Source: Clostridia bacterium
GTDB taxonomy: Bacteria; Bacillota_A; Clostridia; Oscillospirales; CAG-272
Direction: 5' to 3'
Length of the DNA: 13,109 nucleotides
Assembly (NCBI GenBank): GCA_017652965.1
Contig: JAGBZZ010000169.1
Span: forward strand, 1-13,109
The notes under the pieces were generated by a model that ran no database searches, was not told the DNA's origin, and saw only the letters and a program-made list of their open reading frames with translations. The position numbers and the translations under genes were made by a program. Positions 6,592 through 12,946 of this stretch are shown here, one piece after another. Every line of letters starts with the position of its first letter. Position 1 is the first letter of the stretch.

Positions 6592-8873
6592 CAGAAGACC
6601 GTCCTTTCCATCACATACTTCTGTGTAACGGGATCGAGGTCGATAAACCGTGCCGAATATCCGCTGACACGTACGATCAGATTTTGGTATTTCTGCGGCT
6701 CTCGGAGTGCGCGCTCCATATCCTCCTTCGCGTAGCAGTTGATATTAAGCTGAAGTCCCCCGATCTCGAAATAGCGCTTCAGAAGCTCCGAGAATTTCTG
6801 GGGGTCGGCGGTGATCAGACCGCGCGAGACATTCATATTCGTGACATAGCCGCCACCACGAGGATCCGACTTAGCGGTCGAGAGGAGCATGGCGGTGATC
6901 CCCGAGGTATCTGTCCCCGGCATCGGAGAATTGGCGAGCGCAAACGGCTCGCCGCAGGGTCTGCCGTCGGCAGAGGCGGCGGTGGCAGGGCCGATCGTGA
7001 TGCCGCCGGGGTTCACATTGGCGACGGTGCAATAATGGAAGCCGCAGGCCCTGCCGTAGCGGTCGGCGGTGCGATTGATAAACTCCTCAATAGGGCGCAT
7101 AAGGTCATCGGTCGCGGGCTTGTTGTTGCCGTATTTATCGACCGAAAGGAAGAGACGGCGCTCCTCCTCATAGCCCTCAAAATTCACATCGAGGATATGA
7201 ATAAGCTCGGGGAGGGTAAACCGCTTTTCCTCATAGACCAGCCGCTTGATGACAGCGAGGCTGTTGACGGTGTTCACAAGACCGAATCCCTCGATGTTCG
7301 CCCCGAAATAGCGGATGCCCCCGTGGAGGATGGCCGCCCCACGCTCAAAGCAGTCCCGCATCAGGATGCTCGGCAGGACAAAGGCCGCCTCACGCGCGGC
7401 AATCCTCCGCTGATGGGCGTGCAGCTTGGCATCCAGCGCGATGCGCGCCTCCAGCTGGCAGTAAAGCGCCTCCATAAGATCGGAAAAGTTCCGAAACGCC
7501 TCGGGCTCCCCCGTTTCGATACCGATCCGCTCACCGCTGACCCCATCGCGCCCGTTATGGAGCGCCGCCTCAAGCGCCTTCAAAATGCGGAGAGTGGAAT
7601 TGGGCGAGCCAACGCTCTTCCCCGCGATGACCAATTCACCGCAGCCGAGGGGGGCATAATCCACGGCGTCCTCATAAGGGAGATGCATCCCCTCCATGAC
7701 CCCCTCGATATAGCGCTCATCGTTATAGAGGGTCGGATAGATGCACCCCTCGGCGATCGCGCCGAGCGCCCGCTCAAACAGCAAGGGGTCCTGCCCCTTA
7801 TAAAAGCGGAGCGTAAGCACGGGCTTGATGAGGTGACGGCGGCGGACAGCCTCAATCGTCAGGAGCGCGAAGCGGTCGGCATTCTTCTCGTTCGGCCGCC
7901 CAAGCCCGCCAATGATCACACGGGAGTCATAGGCACCGCAGTTGCGGAAAATGAAATCAAAAAATTCGGAAATGAGGCGGATCGCCCCCTCCTCATCAAG
8001 GCGCCCCTCGGTAAGATCGGCGGCAAGAAAATCAGCGAAACAGACATCCATTCTGCCAAAATTGTCAATTCCGGTCAGAATAGTCAGAATGACCGTCAGC
8101 TGCATCGCCTCATCCAGCGATTCGGGTGGGCGGTGCTGCAGGGCAAGGAGCATACGGGAAAGGGTAGCAAGGCGCTCACGGTGTGCGGGCGCGGCCTTAG
8201 CCGAAAGCTCCTCGGCACGGAGGCGGTACCCCTCCATCGTGCGAAGGACGATATCAAGGTTCAGGCGTAGGGCGGTATAAAAGGTCCGTCTATCTCCGCA
8301 GGCCTCGCGCTCATACTGCTCGACCTTGCGGCAAAGCCCCGGAATACCGCTTTCAAGGACAGCGCGAAAATCCGGCATGATCCCGGCAATCCTCGTATCA
8401 AAGCTCCCCGAAATAAAGCCCGTACCGAGGGGAGTGCCCGGGCGCCCCACGCGGCGGTACCCGTCGGAATCGAGGGTGAACATCGGCGGCAGATAATAGT
8501 CGCGCAGCTCCTCGGGGGCTTCCTCGCGGATCTTACGGAAGGTCGCTTCCTTTTTCCAGAATTCGATCAGCTCCTCGACCTCGGCCGCACGGTGGGGATA
8601 CTCACGGGCCAGCGCACGGAGCGCCTTCAGCGATGCGTAATAGCCGATCTGCCCCGCGGTCTTCGGGTGGAAGGTGACGGGGAGATTACTAAAGGTAAGA
8701 AAGGCGTTGACATCCCCGTTCCCTGCAAAGAAGTCATCCTCCCGAAGATCAAGGAGGCTTGCGGGATACAGGCAGGCGAGGCAATGCGCCTCGCGGATGG
8801 CGGGGGCGGCATCGTAATATTTTTGATAGGCCTCGGTAAACGCATTCGATATATCAATATAGGATTCTTTCAT
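6591..8873 (-). CDS. Glycyl radical enzyme, PFL-like family, unknown substrate
   Basis: A 760-residue glycyl radical enzyme, first gene of the operon. The N-terminal PFL-like domain includes P-D-F-R-A-V-L-E-S-G-I-P-G (167-179). The active-site loop is A-P-L-G-C411-G-E413, giving the thiyl-radical cysteine and a following glutamate. The C-terminal glycyl radical domain has A-D-G-R-P-C-G-E-P (635-643), a G-L-Q-L-N-I-N segment (706-712) and R735-V-S-G738-Y-S, where G738 would carry the radical. Known eliminases and decarboxylases usually have G-C-V-E or G-C-I-E, so G-C-G-E hints at a different subgroup. AAGGAG lies 8 nt before the ATG at 8873. An in-frame ATG at 8900 overlaps the predicted -10 and is rejected. 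The enzyme is cytoplasmic and oxygen-sensitive. The superfamily is certain; the reaction (dehydration, C-C or C-N cleavage) is not assignable. Confidence 0.93.
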   Translation of the reverse strand: MKESYIDISNAFTEAYQKYYDAAPAIREAHCLACLYPASLLDLREDDFFAGNGDVNAFLTFSNLPVTFHPKTAGQIGYYASLKALRALAREYPHRAAEVEELIEFWKKEATFRKIREEAPEELRDYYLPPMFTLDSDGYRRVGRPGTPLGTGFISGSFDTRIAGIMPDFRAVLESGIPGLCRKVEQYEREACGDRRTFYTALRLNLDIVLRTMEGYRLRAEELSAKAAPAHRERLATLSRMLLALQHRPPESLDEAMQLTVILTILTGIDNFGRMDVCFADFLAADLTEGRLDEEGAIRLISEFFDFIFRNCGAYDSRVIIGGLGRPNEKNADRFALLTIEAVRRRHLIKPVLTLRFYKGQDPLLFERALGAIAEGCIYPTLYNDERYIEGVMEGMHLPYEDAVDYAPLGCGELVIAGKSVGSPNSTLRILKALEAALHNGRDGVSGERIGIETGEPEAFRNFSDLMEALYCQLEARIALDAKLHAHQRRIAAREAAFVLPSILMRDCFERGAAILHGGIRYFGANIEGFGLVNTVNSLAVIKRLVYEEKRFTLPELIHILDVNFEGYEEERRLFLSVDKYGNNKPATDDLMRPIEEFINRTADRYGRACGFHYCTVANVNPGGITIGPATAASADGRPCGEPFALANSPMPGTDTSGITAMLLSTAKSDPRGGGYVTNMNVSRGLITADPQKFSELLKRYFEIGGLQLNINCYAKEDMERALREPQKYQNLIVRVSGYSARFIDLDPVTQKYVMERTVF

Positions 8874-8895
8874 GGTGCTCACTCCTTCTGTCTCT

Positions 8896-8924
8896 ATCAT
8901 ATCCCATCCGCTCTCCCATTTCTA
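8896..8924 (-). promoter_or_regulatory. Candidate weak promoter for the GRE operon
   Basis: On the minus strand, TATGAT (8896-8901, five of six) has no good -35: at 17-bp spacing the hexamer is TAGAAA (8919-8924). Transcription would begin near 8889, 16 nt before the chosen GRE start. A poor -35 next to a direct repeat and a divergent AraC gene fits an activator-dependent promoter, but this is inference. Confidence 0.45.
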
Positions 8925-8932
8925 CCCATTTT

Positions 8933-8949
8933 TTTGCAAAACATTTGCA
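8933..8949. promoter_or_regulatory. Candidate AraC operator, direct repeat with 11-bp period
   Basis: TTTGCA occurs at 8933-8938 and again at 8944-8949, one helical turn apart, in the same orientation. AraC-family regulators commonly bind such direct repeats. The pair sits about 9 bp upstream of the candidate -35 of the GRE operon, a typical activation position. A related TTTTGCG lies at 8980-8986 inside the spacer of the AraC promoter, and a palindrome atattaatat at 8951-8960 lies between them. Confidence 0.45.
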
Positions 8950-8973
8950 GATATTAATATTTTCAAAAAGGTG

Positions 8974-9001
8974 TTGACTTTTTGCGCTTTCTATGTATAC
9001 T
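8974..9001 (+). promoter_or_regulatory. Sigma-A-like promoter of the AraC gene at 9026
   Basis: TTGACT (8974-8979) and TATACT (8996-9001) are separated by 16 bp. Each matches the consensus at five of six positions. Transcription would start near 9008, leaving a short leader with an AGAGGGGG ribosome binding site. Confidence 0.75.
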
Positions 9002-9025
9002 TTTTGGTAGAGAGAGGGGGATGCC

Positions 9026-9832
9026 ATGATAACAGATCCAGAAAAAATGAGCCTGGGCGCAGGCCTCCAGCAGATAAAAAGCAGAAAATATCGGATAAGC
9101 TCCGTCCCCCTGCATTGGCACGATTTTTATGAGATCGAGGTCGTCACGGACGGGGTGGGAACTCACATCGTAAACGGGGTCGGCTATGAATGGCGCCGCG
9201 GCGAGATGCACCTGATGCGGCTGGTCGACTTCCATGAGATCGACCTCCCCCATGGGGGTGAGGTGCATCTTGTCCAGATCAAGCCCGCCCTGATGCCCGA
9301 GGAGTTCTTAAAGGCGATGCGGGAGCCCGGCGCAAGCCTTTTGACCTACCTTTCGGAAAAGGAGCTGGGCTATATCGATGCCCTCTGCTCCATGCTGGAG
9401 GAGCAGGAGCCGTACGACCCGCGCCTTACCGAGCACATCCTCAGCGTGATCCTTACCGTCTTTTTCGGGAAGATCAAGGTCTCCCCTTCGCCGCCCGCCG
9501 ATGACAGTCTTTTGGGGCAGCTCCTTTTGTATATCGGAGAAAATCTCCGCAGTGAGCTATCGCTTGCGGAGCTGGCAAGCCACTTCTACATCAGCAAAAA
9601 CTATCTTTGCTCCTACTTCAAAAAACGGATGGGCAAAACCGTCCTTACTTATATCAAGGAATGCCGCCTCGGCTACGGTGCCAAGCTTTTGGCATCCACT
9701 TCCCTTAAGAGCATCGAGATCAGCGAGGCTTGCGGATACGGCTCGGTTTCAAATTTCCTGCGCGATTTCAAAAGGATGTACGGTCTCTCCCCGATGCTGT
9801 ACCGTGAAAGGGCACGGGCAGGCGGCAAATAG
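9026..9832 (+). CDS. AraC-family transcriptional regulator (likely regulator of the GRE operon)
   Basis: A 268-residue AraC/XylS-type regulator. The N-terminal half is a cupin-like sensor (about 25-100) beginning at H-W-H-D-F-Y-E-I and including R-R-G-E-M-H-L-M, which probably binds a sugar-derived inducer. The C-terminal double helix-turn-helix covers about 165-265, with L-S-L-A-E-L-A-S-H-F-Y-I-S in the first helix-turn-helix. The second carries G-Y-G-S-V-S-N-F-L-R-D-F-K and ends in the family G-L-S-P-x-x-Y-R. The ATG at 9026 is preceded by AGAGGGGG at about 5 nt. It is divergent from the GRE operon with a 152-bp gap holding a direct repeat, so control of that operon is the simplest model. 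No good terminator follows directly; the first strong one downstream is at 10176-10207. Confidence 0.93.
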   Translation: MITDPEKMSLGAGLQQIKSRKYRISSVPLHWHDFYEIEVVTDGVGTHIVNGVGYEWRRGEMHLMRLVDFHEIDLPHGGEVHLVQIKPALMPEEFLKAMREPGASLLTYLSEKELGYIDALCSMLEEQEPYDPRLTEHILSVILTVFFGKIKVSPSPPADDSLLGQLLLYIGENLRSELSLAELASHFYISKNYLCSYFKKRMGKTVLTYIKECRLGYGAKLLASTSLKSIEISEACGYGSVSNFLRDFKRMYGLSPMLYRERARAGGK

Positions 9833-10072
9833 GCAGAAGAATGGGAGATTTGTAAATAAGACTTGTCTTTATCGCTCCTTCTTGTCACGAGTTCCCTGCA
9901 CGCGACTGCAAAAGCAGGAACAAAAAAGGCGCCGAGGCGCAATGTCATTAAGTTAAGATAATAGCGAAATAGGGAAATGTACCCAACAAAGCCAAAGTGG
10001 CGGAGATAGGTGCATTTTTCGTTTGTAAAGCCCCTGCCAAAACGGAGGCCCGGCGCTGTCCATACGAAGGAT
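9833..10072. other. Non-coding stretch before the repeat array
   Basis: No supportable gene: the short open frames lack a ribosome binding site and recognisable protein features. The sequence is more AT-rich than its surroundings around 9940-10030, where there are runs such as ttaagttaagataatag. A short hairpin (9891-9899 with 9914-9921) precedes an A run, and a small GC hairpin gcgcc-ga-ggcgc lies near 9930-9941. Neither has a U tract in the right place to be a terminator for either flanking gene. Confidence 0.5.
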
Positions 10073-10230
10073 CTCGCGAGGCAGAAACGGATGCGGAGCG
10101 AGGCGGAAGGGAGTGTGAGCGCCGACGGCGTATACACAATACGCCGAGGTGGGCACGCGACCGACAACGCAGCAAGCAAAAAAGCAACCCCGTGGGGTGC
10201 TTTTTGCGGTCGGACAATTTATGCCCGCGA
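10073..10230 (+). repeat. Structured tandem repeat, copy 1
   Basis: A 158-bp unit starting CTCGCGAGGCAGA and ending TTTATGCCCGCGA. It holds an inner hairpin, GGCGTAT (10127-10133) with ATACGCC (10139-10145), and an outer stem, GTGTG (10113-10117) with CACGC (10154-10158, one G-U pair). These are followed by CGACAACGCAGC and a terminator-like hairpin. It aligns well with copy 3 over its first 100 or so bases. The orientation is given as plus only because all three copies read the same way; the transcribed strand is unknown. Confidence 0.75.
10176..10207. terminator. Symmetric terminator hairpin inside repeat copy 1
   Basis: The arms gcaaaaaagcaaCCCC and GGGGtgctttttgc pair with a 2-nt loop and one unpaired A. 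The A run in the 5' arm and T run in the 3' arm make it a plausible bidirectional terminator. It is the first strong one after the AraC gene on the plus strand and also lies downstream of the minus-strand hydrolase gene. Confidence 0.7.
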
Positions 10231-10387
10231 CTCGCGGAGATAAAACCGCGTGAGACTAGGCGCACCGAGAAGCGGAGGCGATGGCGTAGTAACCTACGTC
10301 GAGCCGAGCATCGCAGGAGCAACGACGTAAGCAAAAAGGCATCCCGTAGGATGCCTTTTTGCGGCCACGCAGTTTTAGCCCGCGAGA
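10231..10387 (+). repeat. Structured tandem repeat, copy 2
   Basis: A 157-bp unit starting CTCGCGGAGA and ending TTTTAGCCCGCGAGA, almost the same length as copy 1 but the most diverged. The inner hairpin pairs GGCGTAG (10283-10289) with CTACGTC (10294-10300). The outer stem pairs GCGAT (10278-10282) with ATCGC (10310-10314). The sequence AGCAACGACGTAAGC and a terminator hairpin follow. The stems differ in sequence from copies 1 and 3 but keep pairing. Confidence 0.72.
10331..10362. terminator. Symmetric terminator hairpin inside repeat copy 2
   Basis: A perfect 14-bp stem: gcaaaaaggcatcc (10331-10344) pairs with ggatgcctttttgc (10349-10362) around a CGTA loop. The A and T runs within the arms suit termination in both directions, as expected between the convergent AraC and hydrolase genes. 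Confidence 0.78.
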
Positions 10388-10389
10388 GG

Positions 10390-10515
10390 CTCGCGAGGCA
10401 GACACGGATGCAGAGATAGGCGGAAGCGGACGCCCGCGCCGACGGTGTAGCCAACCTACTCCGAGGTGAGGGCGCGCCGCGACAACGACGCTATGCGCCG
10501 TTTATGCCCGCGAGA
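10390..10515 (+). repeat. Structured tandem repeat, copy 3 (no terminator hairpin)
   Basis: A 126-bp unit that starts CTCGCGAGGCAGA, like copy 1, and ends TTTATGCCCGCGAGA. The inner hairpin is GGTGTAG (10444-10450) with CTACTCC (10456-10462), one T-T mismatch. The outer stem is CGCCC (10431-10435) with GGGCG (10470-10474). The terminator hairpin of copies 1 and 2 is missing; GACGCTATGCGCCG stands in its place. The unit ends on the base next to the stop codon of the hydrolase gene at 10516. Confidence 0.75.
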
Positions 10516-11964
10516 TCAGTCGAGGGTGAGCCCCCCACCACACCTCCTCATCACCCTGCGCAGGGTGTGCGGGAAGTCCTCATGCAGGCGGCGCAGCATT
10601 TGGGCGCAGAGGGCTTCGGGGAGGTAGATGCCGCCGTCAAAGGTGCCTGCCAGGCAGATGTTGACATCTTTTTGACAAGTTTCTTTTACGTGACACAGGA
10701 GCTCGTGCGCTTTTTTGCCGCTTTCCGTCCAGTTGGCGGCGTATTGGCGCCAGGCGTTTGCGCGGATACGGCGGTCGTGGCGGGCTATCCTTTCGGCGTT
10801 GTCACCCATGATGTAGGGGCCGCGCTGCATGGCAAAGCGGCTCCAGTCCAGCATCATGACCCCCTTGAAGACCAGGCCGACACCGACCCCGCCACGCAGG
10901 GAAAGCAGCTTTTCGGTAAAGGCCAGGGTCTTTTTGAAGTCCTCCTCCCTCGGCAGGGCCGAGGAATAGGAATAGGGGAAGGCGCCGCAATCCTCCCACA
11001 GGATCTCAATGCGCGGATCGACCCGCTCGATCTCGGAAAGCCAGCTTTTTACCGAGGTGGCATGCAGGCCGAAAAGCAGGCGAAGATCGGGCTTTTGGGC
11101 GTACAGTGCCGCCGCCGTACCGTTGACAAAATCGGTGACGATCCGCGCGATCGGCTTGCCGTCCAGAATCTCCTCGTGCCGCTCGGTAAAGGATTGGAAG
11201 TAGATACCGTCACACCCTGTCGGCGCGTAGATCTCACGGTAGGCCTTTACCACCTTTTCCTTCAGGGCAATAAGCGCCTCCTCCGGGATGGTTTCGGCAT
11301 CCTTACCGATCTCGCGCCAGCCCCAGGAATACCCCAGGATCACGCGGATGCCGAAGGAGTGGGCGTACTCGATGATATCCTCGATGTTCAGGGGAAGGTA
11401 GTCGTTCCAGATAATGACCTCGTTCAGCCGCATGCGAGCCATGTTTTCGATATAGGCGCGGTAGCTGTTGAAGGAGTGCCCCCAGGTAAAGACGCTTCGC
11501 CTGGCAAAGGCGGGGCGCTCGGTATAGCTATAGATCCGCAGGGGGGAGTCGAAGATAAGGTCGGGCATCGGGTTCGGGCAATGGTCGGGGGCTGAGCCCG
11601 GGATATAATCGTCAAGAAAGCTGACAACGGCGGCGTACAGCTCGGCCTCTGTGTGTGCCGTTAAGATCACGTAGCGCCCCTCGGGGTCGGTCGGGTTTTC
11701 GATGACCCGCACAAGAAAGCCGTCATGCGGGACTTCATCCTCGGATACGTAGGTGCGGATGGTGGGGCTATCGGCATACAGGCCGATAAAAAATGCGTTT
11801 TTCGATATCTCGCAGCCCTCCCGCTCACAGGGGAGGACGTAGATCGAATAGACCTCCGGCTCACGGATGATCAGCCCGCCTGCCTCACGCGAGAGGAGCT
11901 GCACCGCCCGCTTTGCCACCCCCCGGTAGGATGCGTAGATAATTTTCCAATCCTTTTGCTTCAT
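10516..11964 (-). CDS. Putative TIM-barrel glycoside hydrolase, family unassigned (GH20/GH67-like layout)
   Basis: A 482-residue protein with the layout of GH20 and GH67 enzymes. An N-terminal alpha/beta domain (about 1-125) contains D-G-F-L-V-R-V (81-87) and ends near S-F-L-D-D-Y-I-P-G. A probable (beta/alpha)8 barrel follows from R155-R-S-V-F-T-W-G. Strand-like segments include N-E-V-I-I-W-N-D (181-188), I-R-V-I-L-G-Y-S-W-G (206-215), G-I-Y-F-Q-S-F-T-E261 and I-L-W-E324-D325-C-G. Candidate catalytic acids are E261 and E324 or D325, by position only. No H-x-G-G-D-E motif is present, so it is not a standard GH20. There is no signal peptide. AGAGG lies about 4 nt before the ATG. It is divergent from the second AraC gene, which probably controls it. 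I do not recognise a named family with confidence. Confidence 0.62.
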   Translation of the reverse strand: MKQKDWKIIYASYRGVAKRAVQLLSREAGGLIIREPEVYSIYVLPCEREGCEISKNAFFIGLYADSPTIRTYVSEDEVPHDGFLVRVIENPTDPEGRYVILTAHTEAELYAAVVSFLDDYIPGSAPDHCPNPMPDLIFDSPLRIYSYTERPAFARRSVFTWGHSFNSYRAYIENMARMRLNEVIIWNDYLPLNIEDIIEYAHSFGIRVILGYSWGWREIGKDAETIPEEALIALKEKVVKAYREIYAPTGCDGIYFQSFTERHEEILDGKPIARIVTDFVNGTAAALYAQKPDLRLLFGLHATSVKSWLSEIERVDPRIEILWEDCGAFPYSYSSALPREEDFKKTLAFTEKLLSLRGGVGVGLVFKGVMMLDWSRFAMQRGPYIMGDNAERIARHDRRIRANAWRQYAANWTESGKKAHELLCHVKETCQKDVNICLAGTFDGGIYLPEALCAQMLRRLHEDFPHTLRRVMRRCGGGLTLD

Positions 11965-11996
11965 ATGCCTCTGCCTGCCTTTCGTGCTTTTTTATC

Positions 11997-12005
11997 AGTA
12001 TACCA
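11997..12005 (-). promoter_or_regulatory. Candidate extended -10 element for the TIM-barrel hydrolase gene
   Basis: On the minus strand TGG-TATACT forms an extended -10, with the hexamer at 11997-12002. No convincing -35 is seen 16-18 bp upstream. Transcription would start near 11990, 26 nt before the ATG. A second -10-like element, TATAGT, occurs at 12023-12028. As with the GRE operon, a weak -35 fits an activated promoter. Confidence 0.42.
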
Positions 12006-12069
12006 TAGCCCTGCCAGAAAAAACTATACCGTTCTGCATGCAAAAATATCGTTTTTCGAGCCTTTCCTC

Positions 12070-12099
12070 TTGACAGATGCGCCGCCCTCGCGTTATACT
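12070..12099 (+). promoter_or_regulatory. Sigma-A promoter of the second AraC gene
   Basis: A perfect TTGACA (12070-12075) and TATACT (12094-12099) are separated by 18 bp. Transcription would begin near 12106, just before the AAGGAG ribosome binding site. The -10 lies within an in-frame upstream extension beginning at 12077, which rules out that start. Confidence 0.8.
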
Positions 12100-12121
12100 T
12101 TTGATAAGAAAGGAGTGCGCC

Positions 12122-12946
12122 ATGAGGATACTACCGCCTTCCGCCCTGGCCGACGGCGAATTTTCGGTCGGCTTTATCAATGCCCTCTTGCAGCACTGGC
12201 ACACCACCCGCAGCTTTCAGTGCATCGGCGCACCGAAAAAGCAGCACCTCCTGCTCCTCCTTGACGGGTGCCGCGTGACCTATCGGGACGCCGCAGGGCG
12301 CATAAACGTTGCCGAGGCGGGGGACGTGGTCTACACCCCCGCGGGCAGTGAATACTGCGCTACCCTCTCGGATTTTTGCGATGCGCACGCCCACACGGTG
12401 GGCATCAATTTCTCGCTTACCGACACGGCGGGGATGCCGCTTGCCCTCTCGGATGGGATCCTTATCTTCCGTGGGGGCGCCGCCAAGACCTCCCCCTTCT
12501 TTCACCGCGCCGCCGCTACCCTGCCCACCCCGCTTACAGGGCGGATCCTTTTGCTGGAGGCCTTGGGGGCCCTCACTGCTGACGGCCGCACCGAAAGCGC
12601 CCCCGCCGCCATACGCCCTGCCCTTTTGCGCCTTGCCGAGGACGGCGGCCTTCTAACAAGCGTTGCCGAGATGGCCGCGCTTTGCCACCTCAGCGAGCCC
12701 TACTTCCGCAAGCTTTTCCGCCATAGCATGGGGGTGGGCCCGGCCGCCTACCGCAAGCGCCTGCGGCTTGAGCGCGCCCTTGCCTACCTAGAGTTCGGTG
12801 AGGTTTCTGTCGGGGAGATCTCGGAGATGCTGGGATACGCCTCGGTCTCGCATTTTATCAAGGAATTCGGCCAGGGGTTCGGTATATCCCCCCTCCGCTA
12901 CCGAAAAAGCACGGGCAGGCGGGACGGTGCCGCAGATGGGACTTGA
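12122..12946 (+). CDS. AraC-family transcriptional regulator (second)
   Basis: A 274-residue AraC/XylS regulator. The N-terminal sensor (about 1-100) has the cupin-like G-D-V-V-Y-T-P-A-G segment. The C-terminal DNA-binding domain (about 170-265) has S-V-A-E-M-A-A-L-C-H-L-S-E-P-Y-F-R-K-L-F in the first helix-turn-helix. The second contains G-E-I-S-E-M-L-G-Y-A-S-V-S-H-F-I-K-E-F and ends in the usual G-I-S-P-L-R-Y-R-K. The ATG at 12122 has AAGGAG 6 nt upstream and follows a good promoter. It is divergent from the TIM-barrel hydrolase and upstream of the gene at the right edge. Likely targets are one or both, probably with a sugar-derived inducer. It is only distantly similar to the AraC protein at 9026, so the two probably sense different ligands. 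Confidence 0.9.
   Translation: MRILPPSALADGEFSVGFINALLQHWHTTRSFQCIGAPKKQHLLLLLDGCRVTYRDAAGRINVAEAGDVVYTPAGSEYCATLSDFCDAHAHTVGINFSLTDTAGMPLALSDGILIFRGGAAKTSPFFHRAAATLPTPLTGRILLLEALGALTADGRTESAPAAIRPALLRLAEDGGLLTSVAEMAALCHLSEPYFRKLFRHSMGVGPAAYRKRLRLERALAYLEFGEVSVGEISEMLGYASVSHFIKEFGQGFGISPLRYRKSTGRRDGAADGT

Noticed and set aside
6684..8270. A 528-codon open frame on the plus strand
   Set aside because: Antisense to the GRE gene. The GRE motifs on the minus strand are intact and the plus-strand translation resembles no protein family.
6591..8873. Assignment of the GRE as pyruvate formate-lyase or B12-independent propanediol dehydratase
   Set aside because: PFL has adjacent cysteines at the active site, which are absent here. 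Diol dehydratase has a G-C-V/I-E loop and normally sits with diol or aldehyde genes, none of which are seen.
9891..9927. A terminator for the AraC gene formed by the hairpin at 9891-9921
   Set aside because: The hairpin is followed by A residues on the plus strand, and on the minus strand the U run precedes the stem, so it does not fit an intrinsic terminator in either direction.
9948..10454. Open frames of 140-168 codons across the repeat array, both strands
   Set aside because: They are made of the repeat units and arginine-rich low-complexity translation, with no ribosome binding site. The repeated nucleic-acid structure explains the sequence better.
10073..10515. A CRISPR array
   Set aside because: The repeats are 126-158 bp, diverged and contiguous, without short identical repeats and unique spacers, and there are no cas genes nearby.
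10504..11595. A 363-codon open frame on the plus strand
   Set aside because: Antisense to the TIM-barrel hydrolase gene. The minus-strand frame has a start with a ribosome site and strand-like barrel segments, while this one is compositionally odd.
12077..12121. An N-terminal extension of the second AraC protein from an ATG at 12077
   Set aside because: It overlaps the promoter -10 (12094-12099), and the ATG at 12122 has a well-placed AAGGAG.
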